From positions 1 through 64,000 of the forward strand of contig NZ_VCYH01000009.1 in assembly GCF_030464345.1 (NCBI RefSeq): a stretch of DNA of 64,000 nt, read 5' to 3'. The position numbers and the translations under genes were made by a program. This DNA is from Methanoculleus frigidifontis (GTDB taxonomy: Archaea; Halobacteriota; Methanomicrobia; Methanomicrobiales; Methanoculleaceae). Under the pieces are notes generated by a model. That model saw nothing but the letters and a program-made list of their open reading frames with translations, was not told the origin of the DNA and ran no database searches. Below are positions 57,317 to 64,000 of this stretch, in pieces (the stretch's first letter is position 1; the number at the start of each line of letters is the position of its first letter).

Positions 57317-59977
57317 ATGCGGCCCTCAACGCTGGTGATCCTCGGGCTGGCAGGAGTGGCGATTGCGGTATCGATCGCCGTCGGGGTTCTCGCCGACTGG
57401 TTCTGGTTCGGGGCGGTCGGCTACGAATCGGTCTACCTGACCGTGCTCGCGGCACGGGTCGGCCTCGGGGTTCTGGGTTTTCTGGTCTTCTTCGCCGTTT
57501 CGTACGGGAACGCCGCCGTCGCCGCCCGGACGGCGGGGCAGGGGACGCCGCTCGTCGCCGGGCTCATCGCGGCCGTGGGGAGCCTGCTTGCAGGAATCGT
57601 CCTCTCGGGCGCCTGGGAGACGGTGCTGCTCTTCTTCAATCAGACGGCGTTTCTCGCGGATGACCCGATCTTCGGGCTTGATATCGGGTTCTACGTCTTC
57701 GCGCTTCCGTTCTATACGCTCATTGTCAATTTCCTGCTGGGGCTCTTCCTCTTCGCGGCCGTTCTCGCCGGCGCCGCGTTCCTGATCCGGGCGCTCGGGA
57801 TCGAGCTTGAGCCGGGCCGGCAGCCGGCGGTGACCGCAGAACCCCGCGGCTGGCAGCAGTATGCCCGGGCGTTTCTCCCCCATCTCTCCGTGCTGCTCTT
57901 CCTTGTCTTTGCGGCGCTCGCCGTCCGGCTCTGGCTCGCCCGCTACGGCATCCTCTTCTCCACGACGGGAGCGGTCTACGGCGCCGGGTACACCGCCGTC
58001 AACGTCACCCTTCCGGTGCTGACGGTTCTGGCCGCGCTTGCGCTCGTCATCGGGATCGGTTTTCTGATCAACGCGGCCTTCGGGCGGATCCGGGTGATCG
58101 CCTACGGCCTTGCGGCCTTCGTGGGCGTCGCCCTGATCGGCCTCGTCGCCGTCGCTGCCGTGCAGGGGCTCATCGTGGCGCCGGACGAGTTCAACCTCGA
58201 GCGGGAGTACCTCGGCTACAACATCCAGCATACCCGTGCCGCCTACGACCTCGACGAGGTGGACGACCGGTTCTTCCCGGTCGCGCTCAACCTTACGGCG
58301 GAGGACATCCGGGAGAACAACGCCACGATCAGCAACATCCGGCTCTGGGACTGGCGGCCGCTGCAGGCCACCTACGCGCAGCTGCAGCTCTTCCGGACCT
58401 ACTACGACTTCTTCGACGTCGACGTCGACCGCTACACCCTCGACGGCCGGTACAGGGAGGTGCTCGTCTCGGCGCGGGAACTGAACGTCGGGCTCCTCCC
58501 CGAGCAGGCGCAGACCTGGGTGAACCGCCACCTCATCTTCACCCACGGCTACGGCGCGGTGATGAACCCGGTCGACCAGGTGACGCCCGAGGGGCTCCCG
58601 GTCTTTTATCTGCGGGACATCCCGCCGGTCGCGCAGTTTGAAAACCTGACCGTGACCGAGCCTGCCATCTACTACGGCGAGGAGACCGGCAACTACGTGG
58701 TGACGCAGACGACCACGGCGGAGTTCGACTACCCGTCCGGCGAGCAGAACGTCTACACGAGGTACGGCGGCACCGGCGGAGTGCCGCTCAGCGACGGGCT
58801 GCGGCGGCTCGTCTACGCGGTCAGGTTTGGGTCGATAGAGCTTCTGGTCTCGGGCTCGATCACCCCGGAGAGCAGGGTCCTTCTCTACCGGAACGCAGCC
58901 GAGCGGGCGGCGGCCATCGCCCCCTTCCTCTCCTATGACCCCGACCCCTACGTCGTGGTCGACGGCGGGAAGATCTTCTGGATCATCGACGCCTACACGA
59001 CCTCCCTGCAGTACCCCTACGCCGAGCCGACGGCCACGGAGGTTCTCGACGGCGGGCGGACAAACTACATCCGAAACAGCGTCAAGGTGGTCGTCGACGC
59101 CTACACCGGCGACGTCGCCTACTACGTCGTCGACCCGGACGACCCGCTGATCGCCGCCTACGAAAAGATCTTCCCTGGCCTCTTCCGCGGGATCGGGGAG
59201 ATGCCGGCGGGGCTTCGCGACCACATCCGCTACCCTCAGGGGATCTTCCAGGTGCAGGCGAACGTCTACGCCCTCTACCACATGCAGGACCCGCTGGTCT
59301 TCTACAACAAGGAGGACGCCTGGGTGATCCCGGACGAGATCTACCGGGGGGCGAGGCAGCCGATGGTGCCCTACTACGTCATCCTGCGGCTCCCGGGCGA
59401 GACGGACGAGGAGTTCATCCTCATGCTCCCCTTCACGCCCCGCAACAAGGAGAACATGATCGGCTGGATGGCGGCGCGGTGCGACGCACCGAAGTACGGC
59501 GACCTGGTCGTCTTCCGGTTCTCAAAACAGGAGCTGACCTACGGCCCCATGCAGGTCGAGGCCAGGATCGACCAGGACCCCGAGATCTCGCAGGCGATCA
59601 CCCTCTGGTCGCAGGCGGGCTCCGACGTCCTGCGGGGCAACACCCTCGTGATCCCGATCGAGAATTCCATCATCTACATCGAACCGCTCTACCTCGAGGC
59701 GACCGAGCGGGGAACCCTGCCGCAGCTCCGGCGGGTGATCGTCGCCTACGGGGACATGCTGACCATGCAGGAGACCCTGAACCAGTCGCTGGCGGTCATC
59801 TTCGGCGAAGGCGGGGAGGCGCCGCCCGGGGAGGTGCCGGCCGTCGGCGGCGATCTCGCAGAACGGCTCGCCCGGATCAGCGATCTCTTCGATGCCGCAG
59901 AGCAGGCGCTCTCGGAGGGTGATCTCGGGCGCTACCAGGAGCAGATCAACGAGATCGGGCAGGTCGCGTCGCCGTAG
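57317..59977 (+). CDS. UPF0182-family membrane protein
   Basis: An 886-residue UPF0182 protein. Seven hydrophobic segments lie within about residues 5-285 (first: LVILGLAGVAIAVSIAVGVL), followed by a large extracytoplasmic part of about 570 residues with NIQHTRAAYDLDEV and YDPDPYVVVDGGKIFWIIDA typical of the family. It ends in an acidic helical tail (ARISDLFDAAEQALSEGDLG). Function unknown; found in methanogens, actinobacteria and cyanobacteria. It marks the return to ordinary chromosome. Confidence 0.93.
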   Translation: MRPSTLVILGLAGVAIAVSIAVGVLADWFWFGAVGYESVYLTVLAARVGLGVLGFLVFFAVSYGNAAVAARTAGQGTPLVAGLIAAVGSLLAGIVLSGAWETVLLFFNQTAFLADDPIFGLDIGFYVFALPFYTLIVNFLLGLFLFAAVLAGAAFLIRALGIELEPGRQPAVTAEPRGWQQYARAFLPHLSVLLFLVFAALAVRLWLARYGILFSTTGAVYGAGYTAVNVTLPVLTVLAALALVIGIGFLINAAFGRIRVIAYGLAAFVGVALIGLVAVAAVQGLIVAPDEFNLEREYLGYNIQHTRAAYDLDEVDDRFFPVALNLTAEDIRENNATISNIRLWDWRPLQATYAQLQLFRTYYDFFDVDVDRYTLDGRYREVLVSARELNVGLLPEQAQTWVNRHLIFTHGYGAVMNPVDQVTPEGLPVFYLRDIPPVAQFENLTVTEPAIYYGEETGNYVVTQTTTAEFDYPSGEQNVYTRYGGTGGVPLSDGLRRLVYAVRFGSIELLVSGSITPESRVLLYRNAAERAAAIAPFLSYDPDPYVVVDGGKIFWIIDAYTTSLQYPYAEPTATEVLDGGRTNYIRNSVKVVVDAYTGDVAYYVVDPDDPLIAAYEKIFPGLFRGIGEMPAGLRDHIRYPQGIFQVQANVYALYHMQDPLVFYNKEDAWVIPDEIYRGARQPMVPYYVILRLPGETDEEFILMLPFTPRNKENMIGWMAARCDAPKYGDLVVFRFSKQELTYGPMQVEARIDQDPEISQAITLWSQAGSDVLRGNTLVIPIENSIIYIEPLYLEATERGTLPQLRRVIVAYGDMLTMQETLNQSLAVIFGEGGEAPPGEVPAVGGDLAERLARISDLFDAAEQALSEGDLGRYQEQINEIGQVASP

Positions 59978-60027
59978 ATAACGCCTTTGTTCTTTTTTGG
60001 GGTCCTGGTAGTGCTGGGAATCCCTGC

Positions 60028-60037
60028 ACATATATAG
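60028..60037 (+). promoter_or_regulatory. TATA box of the mntA/hepT pair
   Basis: ACATATATAG, about 48 bases before the ATG at 60081. A GAGAGTGAGAG stretch between them may be the ribosome site. Confidence 0.6.
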
Positions 60038-60080
60038 TATCCGACGGTAACAACTATCAAGAGAGTGAGAGAACTGCCGT

Positions 60081-60371
60081 ATGGGTATCTCGAGACAGGT
60101 TCTGGAAAAGAAAGACGACATACTTCGCATCGCCGCACGACACGGTGCTCATACGATTCGGATCTTCGGTTCGGTTGCCCGGGGCGAGGAGACGCCGGAG
60201 AGCGACGTCGACTTCCTCGTGGAGTTCGAGGAAGGCCGCACCCTTCTTGATCAGGTGGGACTCATCCAGGATCTGGAAGACCTGCTCGGTTGCAGGGTCG
60301 ATGTCCTGACCGAGGGAGGGTTGCACTGGTATATACGGGATCGGGTACGGCGGGAGGCGGTTTTGCTGTGA
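60081..60371 (+). CDS. mntA: MntA-type antitoxin nucleotidyltransferase
   Basis: A 96-residue MNT protein: [40 protein letters not shown] and [19 protein letters not shown]. In the known MntA/HepT system it adds AMP to HepT and blocks it. It overlaps the HepT start by 3 bases (GTGA). Both genes look intact. Confidence 0.9.
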   Translation: MGISRQVLEKKDDILRIAARHGAHTIRIFGSVARGEETPESDVDFLVEFEEGRTLLDQVGLIQDLEDLLGCRVDVLTEGGLHWYIRDRVRREAVLL

Positions 60372-60706
60372 AGGACGATCGGCTCTACCTGATCCATATC
60401 CTCGAGCGGATCGAACGAATCGAATCCTATGTGCAGGGCGGCCGGGAAGAGTTCGTAGCATCGCCGATGCGGCAGGATGCGGTTATCAGGAACCTCGAAG
60501 TTATCGGAGAGGCTGCAAAGTGCATATCCGAAGATCTTAAGCAGCGGTATTCCGACATTCAGTGGCGACAGATTGCCGGTCTGCGTGACGTCTTAATCCA
60601 CCAGTACATGGGTGTGGACGTTGCCCGGGTGTGGAATATCGTCGAGCGTGACCTCATCCCCTTAAAGATCCGTATCCGGAACCTGCTCGCGGATCCCGGT
60701 ACATAA
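60368..60706 (+). CDS. hepT: HepT toxin (HEPN RNase)
   Basis: A 112-residue DUF86/HepT protein: [40 protein letters not shown] and [17 protein letters not shown], which carries the R-x4-H-x-Y RNase motif. The final Tyr is the AMPylation site in the family. GTG start at 60368. Intact partner of 60081-60371. Confidence 0.9.
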   Translation: MKDDRLYLIHILERIERIESYVQGGREEFVASPMRQDAVIRNLEVIGEAAKCISEDLKQRYSDIQWRQIAGLRDVLIHQYMGVDVARVWNIVERDLIPLKIRIRNLLADPGT

Positions 60707-60742
60707 GGCCGGCCGATCTGGGGGGGTTCGGCGAGTGCAATC

Positions 60743-60753
60743 GCTTTTTATAC
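60743..60753 (+). promoter_or_regulatory. TATA box of the CBS-domain gene
   Basis: GCTTTTTATAC centred about 30 bases before the ATG at 60779. The mRNA leader would be only a few bases. Confidence 0.6.
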
Positions 60754-60778
60754 CCGCGCCGCCCAGACTCCCGTAGGT

Positions 60779-61237
60779 ATGGAGCCCGGCGATACACCCA
60801 TCCGCAAGATCATGCACCGGGAGTTTCTGCACGTCACCCCGGAGACGCCCGTCGCCGTCGTCCTCGAGAAGTTCTCGGAGCGCGGGCGGCACGACCTGAT
60901 CGTCCTCGACGAGTCCGGCGGCTTTGTCGGGGTGATTCTGCTCACCGATATCGTCGGGTGCGTCCTCCCCCGGCTTGGCATCAGGGCGAAGAAGCGGTCG
61001 GCGGCCCTCCCCTCCGATCTCCTCTGCATGATGCGGGGCGGTGACCAGGGTGCCGGCGACCTCGCCACCCGGTCGCATATCGCGATAGGGGAGGACGCCA
61101 CCGTCGCCGACGCCCTCGCCCACATGGCCCGCGACCGCCACCCCTATCTCGTCGTCGTGGACGCGGCCGGGACGGCGGTCGGCTGCATCGAGATATCGGA
61201 TATCATTGCGTTTCTGCGGAAGGACGGCCACCTCTAG
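60779..61237 (+). CDS. CBS-domain protein
   Basis: A 152-residue protein with two CBS motifs: IRKIMHREFLHVTPETPVAV then HDLIVLDESGGFVGVILLTD, and IAIGEDATVADALAHMARDR then YLVVVDAAGTAVGCIEISD. Such pairs bind adenyl nucleotides. Its 3' end overlaps the convergent antiporter gene by 35 bases, so it may regulate that transporter, but this is only a guess from position. Confidence 0.9.
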   Translation: MEPGDTPIRKIMHREFLHVTPETPVAVVLEKFSERGRHDLIVLDESGGFVGVILLTDIVGCVLPRLGIRAKKRSAALPSDLLCMMRGGDQGAGDLATRSHIAIGEDATVADALAHMARDRHPYLVVVDAAGTAVGCIEISDIIAFLRKDGHL

Positions 61238-62390
61238 CCCCTCGCTCCTGCAGGGCGAACCCCCACTTCATCAGGAGCGGGGCCGCGAAGATCGTTGCTA
61301 TCACCATCACCGTGACGGCGGAGTAGAGCCCGGCGCCGATGATCCCGGCGGCGAGCGAGACCTGGGCGACGACGAGGGCGATCTCGCCGCGGGCCGAGAT
61401 CCCGAACCCCACCGTGAGTGCGGCGGCCGGGCTTGCGAGGAAGTAGCGGGAGCCGAGATAGCCGCCGAGGGTCTTGCCGGCGATGGCGAGGACGATCAGG
61501 GCCGGGACGAGCAGGCCGACAAAGACGGCCGGGTCCGGGGAGAAGAGCAGCCCGATCGAAGCGAAGAAGAAGGTGACGAAGAACCCGAACCCGAAGTCGA
61601 TGATGCCGTCGAAGACGCTGCGGTCGTTCCGGACCTGCCGGCCGAGAATGATCCCGGCGACGAACGCCCCGATGGCGTAGTGCAGCCCGAGCGCGTGCGC
61701 CGCCGCGGCCGTCGCCAGCGCAATGGCGATCGCCGCCACATAGGGCATCTCGTGGGTCAGCATCGAGCGTGAGATCCGGAAGAGCCAGACCGAGAGCCGC
61801 CGGCCGATGGTGAACGCAAAGCCGATGAAGAGAACGGCGAGGAGGAGCGCGCCCGCGAGCGGCAGGAGATCGAGCCTGCCCGAGAGCGCGACCGGGGAGA
61901 GGACGCCGAGGAGGACGATCCCGATGATGTCGTCGACGACCGCGGCGCCGATGACCGTGTTTCCGACCAGGCTGTCCAGGCGGCGCAGGTCGATCAGCGC
62001 CCTGACCGAGACACCGATGGAGGTGATCGAGAGGATGACGGCGAGGAAGAACTGCTCGGCGAAGGAGAGGCCGAGGAGGGCGCCGCCCAGAAATCCGAGG
62101 GCGAAGGGCACGGCGACGCCGGTTCCTGCGGTGAAGGCGGCGGCGCTCTTCGCTGCTGCAAAGGCTTTCGGGTTCATCTCCACGCCGGAGATGAAGAGGA
62201 GGGCGATGACGCCGATCGTCGCGAAGACCTCGAGGGTTTCATCGAGCGTCACCAGCCCGAGCACCGCCGGCCCGAGGAGGACCCCGGCGCCGATCTCGCC
62301 GATCATCGGCGGGTAGCCGAGCCGCTCCAGCCCCTCGCCGAAGACCTTGGCGACGACCAGGATGACGATGATCGCGACGATCGGATCCAT
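61203..62390 (-). CDS. Cation:proton antiporter (CPA2 / KefB type)
   Basis: A 395-residue transporter with about 12 membrane helices: MDPIVAIIVILVVAKVFGEG at the start, GEIGAGVLLGPAVLGLV, the ion-site region VIGAAVVDDIIGIVLLGVL (paired Asps) and FGISARGEIALVVAQVS. It should exchange Na+ or K+ for protons. No C-terminal TrkA domain. The start is set at 62390 by family habit; a longer frame upstream lacks similarity. Confidence 0.9.
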   Translation of the reverse strand: MDPIVAIIVILVVAKVFGEGLERLGYPPMIGEIGAGVLLGPAVLGLVTLDETLEVFATIGVIALLFISGVEMNPKAFAAAKSAAAFTAGTGVAVPFALGFLGGALLGLSFAEQFFLAVILSITSIGVSVRALIDLRRLDSLVGNTVIGAAVVDDIIGIVLLGVLSPVALSGRLDLLPLAGALLLAVLFIGFAFTIGRRLSVWLFRISRSMLTHEMPYVAAIAIALATAAAAHALGLHYAIGAFVAGIILGRQVRNDRSVFDGIIDFGFGFFVTFFFASIGLLFSPDPAVFVGLLVPALIVLAIAGKTLGGYLGSRYFLASPAAALTVGFGISARGEIALVVAQVSLAAGIIGAGLYSAVTVMVIATIFAAPLLMKWGFALQERGARGGRPSAETQ

Positions 62391-63250
62391 CAGGGGAGAG
62401 ATGGTCGTCCGGGGCGCAAAAGCCTTGCGACGTTTTGGGGATGAGGGGAAACACTCCATGTAGCGATCCGGTCGACGAGGCGTCTTCACACGGTTCGAGC
62501 CTCAGATCTCCCGCCGGAAGCAGCGGGGTGGGTGAGATGAGCCGGCTGCGCCGGATGGTGAGGGATATCTTCGTGGGGGTGGGGGAGGGGGCCGGCCCCA
62601 TACGCGCTACCGTAGCCTCTGGGTGCACCGAAATTCCTGGTGCTATCGGCGGGGTCCAGGCACTTGATGAGGTCCCATCTCTTGCTCCGGATGACCGCAA
62701 TCCGGGGCATGGGCTTTCCCCTGTGTATCGCCATGACTGCCCCCGCCCCTGGGGGCGGGGGAGGAGGCCGGAGGCCGGGTGGGGTGGGGTCGATGATGTC
62801 TGTGGATCTTCATGGGAGACAGGGGAGGGGAAACCCCCACCCCCCGGGGCGATAGCCGCCACGGTTCACGGCATGGGGAGACGCCCGGGAAAAAGGTCGT
62901 CCACGGGACAAGCCCGGTCAGGGGAAGAACCCGGTAGACGCGCAAATCCCCGTATCTCAGGGTAGCGCTAATGGAGGGCATCCACCTCCCCTGACGCGAT
63001 TATCCCTCCGGCCCCTGGACCTGAATAGGCGGGGGTGCATACAAACCCATCAATCACCTGCAAAGAAAAAGTCTCAGGTTTTTTGCAGACGCTATCAGAG
63101 TGCAAGAGAGTATTTCCCCTCTTATCGCATGCGATTGCCGTTCTGACCCCTGAAACCTGGGGCGGTCGCGGAGGAAGGTGGTCATCGTTTCTCCTCCGCG
63201 TGGTGTAATCCCGGAGCCTCTCCCGGCAGGGCAGCAGGGAAAAAAAGAAT
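62391..63250. other. Spacer between antiporter and thrS, repeat-bearing
   Basis: No gene supported. It contains the second copy of the GC-rich palindromic repeat and, at about 63030-63240, mixed sequence with a CAGGTTTTTTGC and CCCTGAAACCTGGGGC part of unknown meaning. Confidence 0.55.
62724..62875. repeat. GC-rich dispersed palindromic repeat, copy 2
   Basis: From GTATCGCCATGACTGCCCCC through GGAGGCCGGAGGCCGGGTGG to GGGGCGATAGCCGCCACGG. It matches 30179-30340. Flanks up to about 62930 also resemble those of copy 1 (GGGAAAAAGG, CCGGTCAGGGGAAGAA). Confidence 0.8.
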
Positions 63251-64000
63251 TTAGATGAACCGGGGCTTCTTCGAGAGCTTCCGCGGGGTATAGAGGGGGC
63301 GGGAGGGTTTGCCGGCGGTCTCGGCCCTGACGGCGGCGACGAGCTCTTCCTCGGTCATCTGCATCTTGCAGGGCTTCTTCGGCTCCGAGAGCCTCCGCAC
63401 CGTCACGGTGAGCCGTCCGGTCTCGGCCTCCTGGTCGCCGATGACCGCGACGAAGGGGACCCAGTCCATCCCGGCCTCGCGGACCTTCTTGTTCACGCTC
63501 TCCTCGCGGTCGTCGAAGTCGGCGCGGATCCCGGCAGCGGTTAAGCGCGAAGCGATCTCCTCGGCGAAGGGGTGGTGCCGCTCGGCGATCGGCACGAGCC
63601 GCACCTGGGTCGGGGAGAGCCAGGTCGGAAGCGACGGCACCGCCTGGGTCGCGGTCTTCTCGAGGAGGGCGCAGATGACCCGCTCGATGCTGCCGGTCGG
63701 CGAGCAGTGGAGGATCGGCGGGTAGACCTCCTCGCCCTCGGGGGCGTAGTACTTGATCCCGAACCGGCGGGAGCTCTCCACGTCGATCTGCACCGTCGGG
63801 TTCTCGATCGGCCTTCCCTGGCCGTCGATCGCGGCGAGGTCGACTTTTGCGATCCAGTAGTGGAAGCGCTCGGAGAGCACCTCGATCAGCATGGGGACAC
63901 CGGAGTCTGCGACGATCTTCTTCACCCAGGCCTCGTTCTCCGCGTAGAAGTCGCGGGTGCAGCGGAAGATGCCGACGAGCGGGGTCTCGAGGTCCTGTCC
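63251..64000 (-). CDS. thrS: Threonyl-tRNA synthetase, C-terminal part (runs off window)
   Basis: The frame enters from the window edge ([20 protein letters not shown]) and contains catalytic-domain sequence [20 protein letters not shown] and [12 protein letters not shown] (motif 3 region), then the anticodon-binding domain ([38 protein letters not shown]) and a basic end. Lack of further domains here fits the archaeal type. Essential housekeeping gene, intact as far as visible. Confidence 0.93.
   Translation of the reverse strand, partial: GQDLETPLVGIFRCTRDFYAENEAWVKKIVADSGVPMLIEVLSERFHYWIAKVDLAAIDGQGRPIENPTVQIDVESSRRFGIKYYAPEGEEVYPPILHCSPTGSIERVICALLEKTATQAVPSLPTWLSPTQVRLVPIAERHHPFAEEIASRLTAAGIRADFDDREESVNKKVREAGMDWVPFVAVIGDQEAETGRLTVTVRRLSEPKKPCKMQMTEEELVAAVRAETAGKPSRPLYTPRKLSKKPRFI

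Noticed and set aside
57326-59281. A 651-codon open frame antisense to the UPF0182 gene
   Set aside because: It is a shadow of a GC-rich gene: highly charged, low complexity, no domain, while the plus frame has clear family motifs.
1-64000. CRISPR array or cas genes
   Set aside because: No run of evenly spaced identical repeats and no Cas motifs were seen. TnpB is the only RNA-guided nuclease.

Overview
The window is archaeal chromosomal DNA, most likely from a Methanoculleus-like member of the Methanomicrobiales. The backbone is GC-rich. Genes start behind archaeal TATA boxes, many predicted to be leaderless. The tRNA lacks an encoded CCA, the threonyl-tRNA synthetase is archaeal in type, and the insertion sequences and toxin-antitoxin (TA) families are those common in methanogens. 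The assignment rests on gene content and style, not on a database search.

Layout. (1) 1-7.6 kb is a nest of broken mobile elements: IS5 and ISH3-type transposase pieces, a complete group II intron with its reverse transcriptase, an IS21 element whose istA is broken and whose istB is split by an IS4/IS1634-type element, and the 3' stub of a second group II intron. (2) 7.6-29 kb is a surface-polysaccharide locus, all on the minus strand and largely AT-rich. It holds two NodB-type deacetylases, a multi-spanning GT-C-like protein, a Wzx flippase, a GT4 glycosyltransferase, CapA- and CapK-like proteins, a wecC relic, a DUF354 glycosyltransferase-like protein, a hexapeptide acyltransferase, a thiolase, a 3-hydroxyacyl-CoA dehydrogenase with a zinc ribbon, and a double GT2 enzyme. 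Insertion sequences (IS5, IS256, IS1634, relics) cut it in several places. From 18.5 to 29 kb the genes overlap or nearly abut and probably form one operon. The thiolase, dehydrogenase and acyltransferase together suggest local synthesis of a 3-hydroxyacyl (perhaps 3-hydroxybutyryl) decoration. (3) 29-30.9 kb is nearly gene-free and carries two dispersed repeats that recur at 46.4 and 62.7 kb.

(4) 30.9-57.3 kb is a dense TA and defence-like island. Intact modules include UPF0175/DUF3368, RelB/RelE types, three VapBC-like pairs (41.4, 40.5 and 35.7-36.3 kb), MNT/HepT and HTH-MNT/HEPN pairs, DUF4258 with YgiT, HicB, RhuM and two ATPases of the DUF234 and DUF4143 types. Between them lie at least a dozen relics of the same modules, one 760-bp apparently identical duplication, and repeated promoter-like spacers. 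A TnpB transposon, a cluster of GTCGAC-containing repeats and tRNA-Gln (TTG) sit near 52.6-54.5 kb.

(5) 57.3-64 kb returns to ordinary chromosome: a UPF0182 membrane protein, another MNT/HepT pair, a CBS-domain protein, a cation/proton antiporter, a repeat-bearing spacer and the C-terminal part of threonyl-tRNA synthetase. No CRISPR array or rRNA gene was seen.
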